NCBI RefSeq assembly: GCF_009604425.1
Contig: NZ_WEGI01000003.1
Span: 310,001-374,000, forward strand
From: Nocardia aurantia
GTDB lineage: Bacteria; Actinomycetota; Actinomycetes; Mycobacteriales; Mycobacteriaceae
Reading direction: 5' to 3'
DNA: 64,000 nt
The notes beneath the pieces were generated by a model. That model ran no database searches and was not told the DNA's origin. It worked only from the letters and a program-made list of their open reading frames with translations. Made by a program: the position numbers and the translations under genes. Within the stretch, counting starts at the first letter, position 1. Each line of letters begins with the position of its first letter. Below are positions 1 through 9,295 of the stretch, one piece after another.

Positions 1-2
1 AC

Positions 3-3000
3 GGCTGGTCGCTGACGCCGTTGCTGCGCGATCTCGCCACCGCGTACACGGCCCGGCTCGCCGGTGCCGCGCCGGCCTGGGCTCCGCTGCCGGTCCAGTA
101 CGTGGATTACACACTGTGGCAACAGGACTGGCTGGGCTCGGTGAGCGATCCCGCCAGCGTCGTATCCCGGCAGTTCGACTACTGGCGCCACGAGCTGGAC
201 GGCGTGCCCGAACAGTTGCAGCTGACCACGGATCGGCCCCGTCCGCGGGTCGCGAGCTACCGCGGCGACCTGGTGCCCTTCGAGATCGACCTCGCGACCC
301 GGACCGCGGTGGAGCGGCTGGCCGCTCGCGAGGGCGCGACGGTGTCGATGGTGCTGCAGGCGGCCCTGGCGGTGCTGCTGTCGAAACTCGGTGCCGGGGA
401 GGATATTCCGATCGGCGCCCCGATCGCCGGGCGCACCGACGAGGCTCTCGCCGATCTGGTCGGATTCTTCGTCAACACCTGGGTGCTGCGGACGAACGTG
501 CGGCCCGCCATGTCGTTCACGGACCTGCTGGCGCAGGTGCGGGCTAAGGCGCTGGCGGCGTACGACAATCAGGACGCGCCGTTCGAATTGCTGGTGGAAC
601 TGCTGAACCCGGCGCGCTCCGCGGCGCATCACCCGCTGTTCCAGGTCACTCTGGCGTTCCAGAACAATGCCCTGCCGGTCATCGAATTGGGGGGCGTCGG
701 ATTCGAGCCCTATCCGGCCTCGATCGACACCTCCCGATTCGACCTGTTCTTCAATGTCGCCGACGCTCCGGCGGGGCAGGCGTGGAACGGGTTCGTGGAG
801 TACGCGACCGAGCTGTTCGACCGTACGACGGTCGAGGCGATGGCGCGGCGGCTGGTACTCGTCCTGGCATCGGCGGGCACGGATCCCGGTGTCCCGGTCG
901 GGGCGATCGAGATACTGGCCCGCGACGAACGCGAACTGGTACTGCGGCAGTGGAACGAGACCCGCACCGGCGTCCCGGACTCGACCCTGGTCGCGTTGTT
1001 CGAGGCGCGGGCCGCCGCACAGCCGGAGGCGGTCGCGGTGATCTGCGGGGACGTGGAACTGACGTATCGGCAGCTGGATTTCCGGGCGAATCTGCTCGCC
1101 TGGGAACTGATGTCGCGTGGCGCCGGACCCGACACGGTCGTCGCGGTGGCCCTGCCGAAGTCCGCGGAGTTGCTGGTGGCGTTGGTGGCGGTGGCGAAGG
1201 CCGGCGGCGCGTACCTGCCCGTCGACCCCGGATACCCGTCGGACCGGCTGGCTTTCGTCTTGGCCGATGCCGCACCGGTTCTCGTGGTGACGGATTCGGT
1301 CACCGCGGGCGTGCTGCCCCCGGCCGCGGCGCCGTTGCTGCTCCTCGACACCCTCGACATGCATGCGCCCGGTAGCGATCTCGTGGTACCGGTGCGTCCG
1401 CAGAATCTGGCGTATGTGATCTACACGTCGGGTTCCACGGGTGTGCCGAAGGGCGTGGGGGTCACGCATCGGAATGTGGTGAATCTGGTGGCGCAGGCGT
1501 GGCCGGCCGGTCGCGGTGATCGGGTGCTGGTGCATTCGTCGGTGGCGTTCGACGCCTCGACCTACGAGATCTGGCCGGCGTTGTGTGGCGGTGCCGTCTT
1601 GGTGGTGGCGGTCGAGGAGCGGTCGGATCCGGCGGAGATCACCCGGCTGGTGCGGTCCCGCGCGGTGACGAAGCTGTTCGCGACGCCGCCGCTGCTGGCC
1701 GCGCTGGCCGAGTACGCGGACTCCCTGCCGGACAACCCGTTCGAGAGCCTGCGGCAGGTGCACACCGGCGCCGACGTCCTCTCCGCCCGCGTGATCGAGA
1801 CGCTGCGCACCCGGTGGCCCGACGTCGCCGTCGAGAACCTCTACGGCCCCACCGAGGCCACGGTGAACGTCACGTCCGCAGCGGTGCCCGAGACCGTCGA
1901 CGGTGCGGTGCCGATCGGCGCCCCGGTCGCCAATACCCGTGCCTACGTGCTCGATTCGTGGCTGCGGCCGGTCCCGGTCGGGGTGCCCGGCGAGTTGTAC
2001 GTGGCCGGTGCGCAATTGGCGCGCGGCTATCGCGGCCGCACGGACCTGACCGCCGCGCGCTTCGTCGCCGATCCCTTCGCCGGCGCCGGGGACCGGATGT
2101 ATCGCACCGGCGACATGGTGCGGTGGACGCGCGCCGGGGTGCTGGAATTCGTCGGCCGCGCCGACGACCAGGTCAAGATCCGCGGTTTCCGCGTCGAGCC
2201 CGCCGAGGTGGAAACCGCACTGGCGCAACATCCCTCGGTGTCCCGGGCGGTGGTCGTGGCACGCGAGAGCGAATCCGGCGGCAAGCAGCTGATCGGCTAC
2301 GTGGTCGCCGACCGGTCCGGCCCGATCGGCGTCTCGGACGAATTCGTCGGGCAGTGGCAGCAGGTGTACGACGACCTGTACACGACCGCCGACGCGCCGT
2401 TCGGTGCGGATTTCGGCGGCTGGGACAGCAGCTACACCGGGGAGCCGATCCCGGTGGAACAGATGCGGGAATGGCGGTCGACCAGGGTCGAGCGGATCCG
2501 TGACCTGAACCCGCGGCGCGTGCTCGAGATCGGGGTCGGTTCGGGCCTGCTGATGTCGCAACTGGCCCCGGACTGCGAAGAGTATTGGGCGACGGACTTT
2601 TCCGCGGCCACCATCGCCACCCTCCGGCGACAGGTGAGCGCCCTGGACGCGGACTGGACCGGCCACGTCACCCTGAACGTGCGGACCGCCGACGACATCG
2701 GCGGGCTGCCCCGGGACCACTTCGACACCGTGGTACTGAATTCGGTGATCCAGTATTTCCCCGGACAGCGCTACCTGCGCGACGTTCTCGAACGGGTCCG
2801 GGGCCTGCTGGTCGACGGCGGCGCCGTATTCGTCGGCGACGTCCGCAATCTGGCGCTGCTGGAGGAGTTCGCGACCGCGGTCCAGATCGCGCGCAACGGC
2901 GGCGCCGACCCGGCCGCTGTCGCCGACCGGGTCCGCCGCGACATCGCCGCCGAACAGGAACTGTTGCTGGCCCCCGAATTCTTCGCGGGAATGTGCGGCG

Positions 3001-4634
3001 GCACAACCGGATTCGACACCGTCGACATCCAGCTCCAGCGCGGCGACGCGATCAACGAACTGACCAGATATCGCTACGATGTCGTGCTGCGCAAGGCGCC
3101 ACCGGACCCGATCTCGGCCGCCGAGGTGCCGACGCATGTCTACCGCGACGAACAGTCGCTGCGCACGCTGCTCGAAACCGCCCACCCGGCCGGGATCCGG
3201 GTGACCGGTATCCCGCATTCGGGCCTCGCCGGTCAGGTCGAAGCGGCACAACGCATCCGGTCCGGCCACCCGGTCACCGCCGTCGAGGAACGGGTGGAAG
3301 CGGCCCTGCTGCCCGAGGATCTGCACCGGCTGGGCCGGCGATTCGGCGACATCACCGCCGTCACCTGGTCGGCCGAACCGGGCCGGATGGACGCGGTCTT
3401 CCTCGACGCGGCCACCGCCGCCGGCCGGCCGCTCGCCGACATCTACCTGCCCGCCGGGCCGATCGGCGACCCGGCCCGCCACGCCAACAACCCGCAGGCC
3501 GGCCTGCTCGCCGCCGACGTGCGGCGCTGGGTGAGCCGCCGGCTGCCGGAATACATGGTCCCCGCGGTGGTCACCGTCATCGACGAGGTGCCGCTGACGG
3601 CCGGCGGAAAACTGGACCGCAAGGCGTTACCGGACCCCGAATTCGCCTCCGCGGTCGAATATCTGGCCCCGACGAACGAACGCGAACGGGTCCTGGCCGG
3701 CCTGTTCGCGGAGATCCTCGGACTCGACCGGGTCGGCATCGACGACGACTTCTTCGCCCTCGGCGGCCACTCCCTGCTGGCCACCCGCCTCACCAGCAAG
3801 ATCCGGGTGGCTCTGGGGGTGGAGGTCCCCGTCCGGGTGATCTTCGACGCCCCGACGGTCGCGCAGCTGGCGCCCCGCCTCGACGAGGCCGCGCAGAGTA
3901 CGGATTTCGATCCGGTGCTCGTCCTGAAGAACACCGGCTCCGGAAACCCGTTGTGGTGCCTGCACCCCGGCGGTGGCCTCGGCTGGTTCTACCAGCAACT
4001 CGGCCCGCACCTGCCCGATCGCCCGATCTACGCCATCCAATCCCGTGGCCTGGACGGCGGCCCCCTGGCCGGTTCCTTCGAAGAGATGATCGACGACTAC
4101 ACCGATCAGATCCTGGAACTCCAGCCCGACGGCCCGTACTTCCTGCTCGGCTGGTCGTACGGCGGGATCGTCGCCCACGCGCTCGCGCGGCGACTCACGC
4201 AGCGCGACAAGCGGATCGGCTTCCTCGGCGTCGTGGACAGCAAACCCGTGGTGCCGATGGACGAACAACCCGACGTCTCCGAGGACGACGCCCTCGCCGG
4301 AATCCGGGCCTGGGCGGCGGACAGATTCGGCGAGCAACTCGAATCCGAGGTCGTCCGGGAGCTCGTCGAGCGCGCGACGAAGGTGCTCATCAACAACAGC
4401 ACCCTCCTGGAAGGCTGCACCTCACCCGTCCACGACGGCGACCTGACGATCTTCGGCGGCACCGTCGACCCCGACAGCAACCGAATCGACGACGTCGCAA
4501 CGGATCTGACGGACGCCTGGCGCCCGCACCTCACCGGACGGATCGAGGTGTTCGAAATCGACTGTGCCCACGGCGATTTCGATCGCCCGGAGAACATGGA
4601 CCGGATCGGGCGGATATTGCGCGATCTGCTGTAA
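3..4634 (+). CDS. Non-ribosomal peptide synthetase, 3' part (C-A-MT-PCP-TE), runs off the 5' window edge
   Basis: This is the C-terminal module of an NRPS. The reading frame is open from base 3 ([11 protein letters not shown] is condensation-domain sequence), so the start lies outside the window. Domain order by base position: C-domain second half to about 890; A domain about 960-3640, with YTSGSTG near 1421; a SAM methyltransferase inserted between A8 and A9 (VLEIGVGSG near 2521, NSVIQYFPG near 2740), the usual place for N-methylation; A10 ([10 protein letters not shown]) near 3602; PCP with its phosphopantetheine serine in GGHS (codon 3771); type I thioesterase with GWSYGG serine (codon 4155). 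It should load, N-methylate, condense and release the last residue of a peptide. By-eye specificity residues are about D-A-Y-A-H-G-L-V-N, matched to no substrate. The termination module is certain; the product is unknown. Confidence 0.96.
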   Translation, partial: GWSLTPLLRDLATAYTARLAGAAPAWAPLPVQYVDYTLWQQDWLGSVSDPASVVSRQFDYWRHELDGVPEQLQLTTDRPRPRVASYRGDLVPFEIDLATRTAVERLAAREGATVSMVLQAALAVLLSKLGAGEDIPIGAPIAGRTDEALADLVGFFVNTWVLRTNVRPAMSFTDLLAQVRAKALAAYDNQDAPFELLVELLNPARSAAHHPLFQVTLAFQNNALPVIELGGVGFEPYPASIDTSRFDLFFNVADAPAGQAWNGFVEYATELFDRTTVEAMARRLVLVLASAGTDPGVPVGAIEILARDERELVLRQWNETRTGVPDSTLVALFEARAAAQPEAVAVICGDVELTYRQLDFRANLLAWELMSRGAGPDTVVAVALPKSAELLVALVAVAKAGGAYLPVDPGYPSDRLAFVLADAAPVLVVTDSVTAGVLPPAAAPLLLLDTLDMHAPGSDLVVPVRPQNLAYVIYTSGSTGVPKGVGVTHRNVVNLVAQAWPAGRGDRVLVHSSVAFDASTYEIWPALCGGAVLVVAVEERSDPAEITRLVRSRAVTKLFATPPLLAALAEYADSLPDNPFESLRQVHTGADVLSARVIETLRTRWPDVAVENLYGPTEATVNVTSAAVPETVDGAVPIGAPVANTRAYVLDSWLRPVPVGVPGELYVAGAQLARGYRGRTDLTAARFVADPFAGAGDRMYRTGDMVRWTRAGVLEFVGRADDQVKIRGFRVEPAEVETALAQHPSVSRAVVVARESESGGKQLIGYVVADRSGPIGVSDEFVGQWQQVYDDLYTTADAPFGADFGGWDSSYTGEPIPVEQMREWRSTRVERIRDLNPRRVLEIGVGSGLLMSQLAPDCEEYWATDFSAATIATLRRQVSALDADWTGHVTLNVRTADDIGGLPRDHFDTVVLNSVIQYFPGQRYLRDVLERVRGLLVDGGAVFVGDVRNLALLEEFATAVQIARNGGADPAAVADRVRRDIAAEQELLLAPEFFAGMCGGTTGFDTVDIQLQRGDAINELTRYRYDVVLRKAPPDPISAAEVPTHVYRDEQSLRTLLETAHPAGIRVTGIPHSGLAGQVEAAQRIRSGHPVTAVEERVEAALLPEDLHRLGRRFGDITAVTWSAEPGRMDAVFLDAATAAGRPLADIYLPAGPIGDPARHANNPQAGLLAADVRRWVSRRLPEYMVPAVVTVIDEVPLTAGGKLDRKALPDPEFASAVEYLAPTNERERVLAGLFAEILGLDRVGIDDDFFALGGHSLLATRLTSKIRVALGVEVPVRVIFDAPTVAQLAPRLDEAAQSTDFDPVLVLKNTGSGNPLWCLHPGGGLGWFYQQLGPHLPDRPIYAIQSRGLDGGPLAGSFEEMIDDYTDQILELQPDGPYFLLGWSYGGIVAHALARRLTQRDKRIGFLGVVDSKPVVPMDEQPDVSEDDALAGIRAWAADRFGEQLESEVVRELVERATKVLINNSTLLEGCTSPVHDGDLTIFGGTVDPDSNRIDDVATDLTDAWRPHLTGRIEVFEIDCAHGDFDRPENMDRIGRILRDLL

Positions 4635-4678
4635 CCGCGGTGCCGTTGTCCTCGGCAGCGGCACACCTCTGTCGCCCC

Positions 4679-4709
4679 CGGCCGGGTCCTGCCTGTCAGG
4701 ACCCGGCCG
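4679..4709 (+). terminator. Strong hairpin downstream of the NRPS
   Basis: A perfect 13-bp stem (CGGCCGGGTCCTG at 4679-4691, its complement at 4697-4709) with a 5-base loop lies 45 bases after the NRPS stop. There is no T-tract, as is common for high-G+C actinobacterial terminators. Confidence 0.75.
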
Positions 4710-4770
4710 CGACCGGAAACGCTGCGGTAACCGATAGGTCCGCACAATCGTATAGAGTGCCGATCCGTGG

Positions 4771-4857
4771 TCTGGCGGATCTGGAATTTCGGGTGCGCGG
4801 ATCACGGGACATAGTCCTGGCAGATCTGGAATAGATCTGGCGCGGATCCGGAATTTC
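4771..4857. repeat. Three degenerate short direct repeats
   Basis: A unit close to tCTGGC(g)RGATCyGGAAT occurs at 4771-4787, 4816-4832 and, with a one-base insertion, 4837-4857. In one forward frame it reads as a repeated GLADLEF-like phrase, but no sensible protein covers it. The stretch 4635-4943 holds only the terminator hairpin and these repeats; I see no gene in it. Confidence 0.4.
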
Positions 4858-4943
4858 CAGCTCGTGGACCTCGAACCGTTCACGCGGTCGGTCACCCAGC
4901 GAACGATCCGTAGCGCCAGGGTCCACAGTGTCGACACGAAACC

Positions 4944-5156
4944 GTGAGTGGAACCGTCGCCGCGATCGAAGTCAAAGCCTCCGGCACCGTCACCGATCGC
5001 GATTTCGACGGACTGCGCCTACTCCGCGACAAACTGGGCAGCGACTTCGCCGGCGGTGCGGTCGTCAATTTGGGTCAGAGGTCATACACGTACGAGGACA
5101 AACGGCATGTCCTGCCACTCGACCGACTCTGGAACCCGGTTCCCGCTGTGGCCTGA
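4944..5156 (+). pseudogene. C-terminal remnant of a DUF4143-type AAA+ ATPase
   Basis: The 70-residue frame contains VAAIEVKASGTVTDRDFDGL, then LRDKLG and a final LPLDRLW. This is the very C-terminus of predicted AAA+ ATPases with a DUF4143 domain, the restriction-endonuclease-like fold whose ExK (IEVKAS) motif is typical. Full proteins are about 400 residues; the Walker A and B parts are missing. The frame is closed by TAG at 4911, 33 bases before the GTG, so no longer version exists here. I read it as a relic of a deleted gene. A short expressed peptide cannot be excluded but has no SD. Confidence 0.6.
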
Positions 5157-5183
5157 GAGGCTTGAGCTCGTTGCCGTCGCCGG

Positions 5184-6242
5184 TCACAGCCACTTACTGC
5201 GACGGAAAAGGATCAACAGCCCGGCGCACAACACCACCATCACCGTGAGCACCACCGGATAGCCCCAAACCTGTTGCAGCTCGGGCATGTGCTCGAAGTT
5301 CATGCCGTAGATGCCGGCGATCATCGTGGGCACGGCGCCCATGGCGATCAGCGCGGAGATCTTGCGCATATCGGTATTCTGCTGCACGGCGGTCTTCGCC
5401 AGCGCCGCGCTGATCATCGCGCTGAGCGACTCGTCGAAGATGGTGATCTGCTCGGTGACGACGGTGTGATGGTCGGCGACATCGCGCAGATAGCGGCGGA
5501 CCTCCTTCGGCAGCGGCATCTCCTTCTGGATCAGCATCTGCAACGGCAGCGCGAACGGCGCTACCGCCCTTCGCATTTCGACGACCTCGCGTTTGAGCTG
5601 ATAGATGGGCTCGATCGCCATGGTGGTGCCCGGGGTGAAGATCTCCTCCTCCATGGCGTCGACATCCTGCTCCACCGCCTGCGCGACATCGATGTACGAG
5701 TCCACCACGTAGTCAGCGATCGCGTGCAGCACCGCCCCCGGCCCCCGCCGCAACCGATCCGGATCGGCCTCCAGCTCCCGCCGCACCCCCGACAACCCGG
5801 TATGGTCCCCGTGCCGCACCGCGATGACGAAATCACCGGCGACGAAAACCAGGATCTGACCGGTCAGCACGATCTCACTGACGGTGTGCATATCGTGTTC
5901 CATATATGCGACGGTGCGCATGACGACCACGAGAGTGTCGTCGTAGCGCTCCAGCTTCGGCCGCTGCCGGGGACGCGCCGCGTCTTCGGCAGCAAGCGGA
6001 TGCAGACCGTACATTTCGGCGATCTCGGCCATCTGCCGCTCATCGGGCTCGTGCAACCCCAGCCACACGAACCCGCTACCCCGCTCCCGCACCTCCGCCA
6101 GCGCGGAGTCCGGGCCGAAACTACCGGGCAGCCGTTCGCCATCGACGTAGACCGCGCAGTCGACCACGGCAGGATCCGGCATCTTGGGAACGGACGCCGA
6201 GGTAGCGCGATCGGATGGAGGCGGCGGCGAGGCAGGTGACAC
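5184..6242 (-). CDS. corA: CorA-type divalent cation channel
   Basis: A 352-residue Mg2+/Co2+ channel of the CorA family. It has a soluble alpha/beta and long-helix N-terminal domain, then two C-terminal transmembrane helices. The signature GMN motif (YGMNFEHMPEL) ends the first helix and a basic tail (RRSKWL) follows the second. Length and architecture are normal for actinobacterial CorA. The start drawn is GTG at 6242; an ATG at 6182 (MPDPAVV) is an alternative that keeps the whole domain, and neither has a good SD. It stands alone, convergent with the DUF4143 remnant and downstream of the DoxX-like gene on the same strand. No riboswitch was recognised upstream. Confidence 0.93.
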   Translation of the reverse strand: MSPASPPPPSDRATSASVPKMPDPAVVDCAVYVDGERLPGSFGPDSALAEVRERGSGFVWLGLHEPDERQMAEIAEMYGLHPLAAEDAARPRQRPKLERYDDTLVVVMRTVAYMEHDMHTVSEIVLTGQILVFVAGDFVIAVRHGDHTGLSGVRRELEADPDRLRRGPGAVLHAIADYVVDSYIDVAQAVEQDVDAMEEEIFTPGTTMAIEPIYQLKREVVEMRRAVAPFALPLQMLIQKEMPLPKEVRRYLRDVADHHTVVTEQITIFDESLSAMISAALAKTAVQQNTDMRKISALIAMGAVPTMIAGIYGMNFEHMPELQQVWGYPVVLTVMVVLCAGLLILFRRSKWL

Positions 6243-6317
6243 CGAACGATCGTGTCATCGACTCGCCGGCCGGGTAGACCCGGGGATCGTCGCGCCGTCT
6301 GGTCTGCGCTGTTCTCG

Positions 6318-6692
6318 TCAGAACGCCGTGGCGAGCCACGCCGCCACGGCGGCGAGAACGATCAGTACCAGGTTGAGCCCGGTGTTCTTCACCTCACCAC
6401 GCGACAGATGCAGCCCGGCCGCGAACACCTGCAAGACCGCGAAGCACACCGCGGCCACGACAGCCAGCACCGGTGCGATACCGGTGGCCGGCGGCAGGAT
6501 GAGTCCGGCTGCTCCGATGATCTCCACGGCGCCGACGAGCCGCACCACCGGCATCGGGATGGTGTCGACCCACCCCATCATCGGGGCGAGCTGTTCCTTG
6601 CTCTGCGCGACCTTCTTCCCCCCGGCGTAGAGATAGAACACAGCCAGCAGTGCCGCGACGATCCAGTACCCGACAACCACCGTGACCTCCAT
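6318..6692 (-). CDS. DoxX-like four-helix membrane protein
   Basis: A 124-residue integral membrane protein with four predicted helices (about 5-22, 48-66, 70-92, 105-122) and the DoxX-like signature YLYAGGKKV after helix 1. Members are associated with redox or thiol-stress functions, but this one has no assigned reaction. It is divergent from an HxlR regulator 88 bases away, a very common pairing that suggests direct control by that regulator. It lies 75 bases upstream of corA on the same strand, which may be coincidental. Confidence 0.85.
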   Translation of the reverse strand: MEVTVVVGYWIVAALLAVFYLYAGGKKVAQSKEQLAPMMGWVDTIPMPVVRLVGAVEIIGAAGLILPPATGIAPVLAVVAAVCFAVLQVFAAGLHLSRGEVKNTGLNLVLIVLAAVAAWLATAF

Positions 6693-6700
6693 GGTTCCGA

Positions 6701-6745
6701 TTTGTGAGTAGGGCCATGATGCGTCACTGTCGATGGGTTCACAAA
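6701..6745. promoter_or_regulatory. Inverted TTTGTGA/TCACAAA arms in the DoxX-HxlR divergent promoter
   Basis: TTTGTGA at 6701-6707 and its exact complement at 6739-6745 are 31 bases apart, between the divergent starts. They could be two half-sites for the HxlR dimer or chance. The spacing is long for one site. Confidence 0.35.
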
Positions 6746-6780
6746 AGGCACATCCGTGTTACCGACCGCCAGGAGCGCCG

Positions 6781-7158
6781 ATGTCGAAGTACGAGAAGAC
6801 CTGCCTGATCCGCGGTGACGGCGGGCGCGCCATCCGCGGCATCCTCGACCGCATCGGCGACAAGTGGACCCTGCTCGTGGTCGCGACCCTGCACGGCGAA
6901 CGCATGCGGTTCACCACCCTCATGCACCGCATCCCCGGCATCTCCCAGCGCATGCTGACCCTGACCCTCCGGCACCTGGAACGTGACGGCCTGGTCGGCC
7001 GCACGGTCTTCGCCGAGGTGCCGCCCCGCGTCGAATACGAACTCACCGAAATGGGCCGCACCCTGATCGAACCCGCTGTGACACTTGCGGAATGGGCCGT
7101 CGAGCACAACGGGGAGATCGAGCGCAGTCACCGGGCCTACGATTCCCGGGACGAGTAA
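6781..7158 (+). CDS. HxlR-family winged-helix regulator
   Basis: A 125-residue MarR-like regulator of the HxlR family. The core reads ILDRIGDKWTLLVVATL, then FTTLMHRIPGISQRMLTLTLRHLERDGLV, the recognition helix and wing, then YELTEMGRTL. The ATG at 6781 is chosen because AGGAG lies at 6771-6775; a longer frame to 6733 adds 16 residues without an SD. A cysteine sits just before the HTH (KTCLIRG), as in redox-sensing HxlR proteins such as HypR or QorR, so thiol or quinone sensing is a reasonable guess. The likely target is the divergent DoxX-like gene plus itself. Confidence 0.92.
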   Translation: MSKYEKTCLIRGDGGRAIRGILDRIGDKWTLLVVATLHGERMRFTTLMHRIPGISQRMLTLTLRHLERDGLVGRTVFAEVPPRVEYELTEMGRTLIEPAVTLAEWAVEHNGEIERSHRAYDSRDE

Positions 7159-7189
7159 CCGCCACGGATCGTCCGTCGCGGGCCCGTGT

Positions 7190-7870
7190 TCAGGTCACCA
7201 ATTCCAGTACCCCGCGGGGATCCCACGGCATCGGGCCGGTGGGGAAGGCGCAGCGGATCATTCGGTGGGGGGGAGTGGCCTCGAGGTGGACGACCACGGG
7301 TGGGAGGAAGCCGGTGAGCATCTTCTCCAGCATGGTGTGGAGGCCCGACAGGCGGGGGCGCAGGCGGACCTGCCGGCAGTCGATCGGGCCGAGGGGGGTT
7401 TCGATGACGGTGTCGCGCTCGACCTTCGCGTTCACCGGGATGTGCACCGAGAAGGCCAGCCACAGGGCGATATTCGTTTCGGCGCCCTCGGTGAGGTCCA
7501 GGCCGCGCAGCAGGGTGAGGCCCGCCGCCAGGGGCATGAGGTCGGTGGGGAAGGGGGCTATGCCGGTGCCGATCTGGAGGTGGGGGGTGCCGAGGAAGTT
7601 TGCTTCCTCGCGGCTCACCAGGGTTGCGCCGGAACGGGTTTCGGCGCGGTAGTGGGTGGCTCGGAGGCGGTCGGCCGTGCGCTGGAAACGCTGTTCGACG
7701 GTGACGGTGAACTCGCCCGCGATCAGCTGGACGACCGAGGTGTAGCCGCGGGCGTCGTGGCCGGTCACGCTGACCACGTCGAGGGCCGGTGGCTGGTCGC
7801 CGATGCTCACGGTGTAGACGGATTTCTCGCCGTCGGGGATGCCGGGGTCGCGAAAGACGGTGTTGCTCAT
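7190..7870 (-). CDS. Beta-rich protein of unknown function, coupled to PapA-like gene
   Basis: A 226-residue soluble protein with no signal peptide and alternating hydrophobic strands throughout (for example FTVTVEQRFQR, CRQVRLRPRL). It looks like a lipocalin/DUF3108-like barrel, a weak guess by eye. Its ATG overlaps the stop of the acyltransferase gene (ATGA at 7867-7870), so it is translationally coupled and is the third gene of the PKS-PapA operon. The spacing and shared strand point to a job in handling or protecting the lipid product or intermediate. No catalytic motif was recognised. It converges with the HxlR gene. Confidence 0.85.
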   Translation of the reverse strand: MSNTVFRDPGIPDGEKSVYTVSIGDQPPALDVVSVTGHDARGYTSVVQLIAGEFTVTVEQRFQRTADRLRATHYRAETRSGATLVSREEANFLGTPHLQIGTGIAPFPTDLMPLAAGLTLLRGLDLTEGAETNIALWLAFSVHIPVNAKVERDTVIETPLGPIDCRQVRLRPRLSGLHTMLEKMLTGFLPPVVVHLEATPPHRMIRCAFPTGPMPWDPRGVLELVT

Positions 7871-9267
7871 GGGTTCTCCCGTGCGGCTGCGGTGAAGACC
7901 GCTGCCAGTCGATTCACGTAGCGGTCGACGGAGCCGTGTGCCACGGGGGTGTCGGGGTGGACGACGCTCAGGGTGGTGCCGCCCGGCAGGCGGTTGATCC
8001 AGATCAGGACCTGTTCGGAGGCGGCGCGATTGGTGTAGAGGCCGCACGCGGCCAGGTCGAAGAATTCGTTGCCGGGCAGGTCCCGGGCGTCGACGTACGA
8101 GATCATCGGGCAGGCCCAGCCGGGGCTCACATCCAGATCGGTGTCGGCGGGCAGTAGTTCGACCACCCGCTGGAACGAGGTGGTCGTCAGGCGCAGGCCG
8201 TTCTCGTAGGCGTACTGCGCGCGGGTGACCACCCGGTCGAAGGAGGTGGTGGGGCCGAGGGGGAACGCCACCGGCAGCAGGGTCACGTACCAGCCGACCG
8301 AGGCGCGTTCGGCGGCGGTACCGCGGGTGGTCACGGGTGTCATGCCGAAGTAGTAGTCGCTGTCGGCGATGTCGCGTTCGGCCAGCGCGATCGCGGCGAA
8401 GACGCCGCCGACGAATTCGGCGCCGTTCGCGCGGCAGCGCTGTTCGAAGCGGGCGGCGGTGTCCTCGTCGAACAGGGTCACCGTGCGGTGTGCGCTGCGG
8501 TTGTAGACGTCGGTGCGCCTGCCCAGGTCCAGGGGGAACGACGGTAGGCTGCCGCCGTTTCCGCGAATCAGCTCCAGCCACTTGCGGACACCGGGCGAGG
8601 TCAGCGACATCTGTTGTGTGTAGGCGCGTTCGGTTGTGCAGTAGTCGAGATAGCTTGCCGCGGGGACGAGTTGGTCCGGTGTCTCGTCCCACACTTCGCG
8701 CATGTAGAGCAGGGCCAGATCGAATCCGGACAGGTATTGGCCGAAGCCGTCGGTGTGCAGGTGGTCGACCGCGAGGTAGAGCGTGGTCGATGCGTCGCGT
8801 TCGATGACCCCGAAGGTGAAGCAGTCCCAGTCGAAGGGGCCGGGGGTGGTCTTCTGCACGTGGTCGCGGACGGTCTCCGGGTCGTCGACCCAGCCGTAGT
8901 CGACGGGTACGAACTCCACGTCCTGCTCGGGGACCAGGTGGCGTTCCATCGCACCACCCGGCCCGATCCGGAACCATGTGCGAAAGGTGTCGTGCCGCAA
9001 CAGGAATGCGTTGACGGCGCGGGTCATCGCGGCGTGATCCAGGTCGCCGGTGGGGATTTCGGCGGTCACCAGGCACAGGCCGGAGTAACGGAACTCCGCG
9101 GTGGCGTGCCGGTCGGCCAGTCGCAGGTACTGCTCCTGCTGGTGCGAGGGTGGCGCGGGGTGGACCGGCGCCAGCCGCGCCCGCTCGGCCGACCTGGGTG
9201 ACGCCACCCAGCCGGTCAGCCGGCCGGGCGCCGGTTCCCATTCGTCGATCAGGCCGAAATCGACCAT
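7867..9267 (-). CDS. PapA-type polyketide-associated acyltransferase
   Basis: A 466-residue member of the condensation/PapA acyltransferase superfamily. The catalytic HxxxD motif is at H169-D173 (DHLHTDG), and the C-terminal half has a DFGWG-like region around YVDARDLPGN. In mycobacteria PapA1/A2/A3 transfer polyketide or fatty acyl groups from a PKS or CoA to trehalose-based glycolipids. This gene starts 28 bases after the PKS stop with GAGGGTGG as SD, so it probably esterifies the PKS product. The acceptor sugar or alcohol is not shown. Length is normal and motifs intact. Confidence 0.9.
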   Translation of the reverse strand: MVDFGLIDEWEPAPGRLTGWVASPRSAERARLAPVHPAPPSHQQEQYLRLADRHATAEFRYSGLCLVTAEIPTGDLDHAAMTRAVNAFLLRHDTFRTWFRIGPGGAMERHLVPEQDVEFVPVDYGWVDDPETVRDHVQKTTPGPFDWDCFTFGVIERDASTTLYLAVDHLHTDGFGQYLSGFDLALLYMREVWDETPDQLVPAASYLDYCTTERAYTQQMSLTSPGVRKWLELIRGNGGSLPSFPLDLGRRTDVYNRSAHRTVTLFDEDTAARFEQRCRANGAEFVGGVFAAIALAERDIADSDYYFGMTPVTTRGTAAERASVGWYVTLLPVAFPLGPTTSFDRVVTRAQYAYENGLRLTTTSFQRVVELLPADTDLDVSPGWACPMISYVDARDLPGNEFFDLAACGLYTNRAASEQVLIWINRLPGGTTLSVVHPDTPVAHGSVDRYVNRLAAVFTAAARENP

Positions 9268-9295
9268 GTCCCACCCTCGTTTCGATGACGTCCGG

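Noticed and set aside
2585..4834. Long forward frame overlapping the NRPS in another phase
   Set aside because: Arg/Pro/Gly-rich translation without domains; the NRPS frame has full A-PCP-TE motifs across the same bases.
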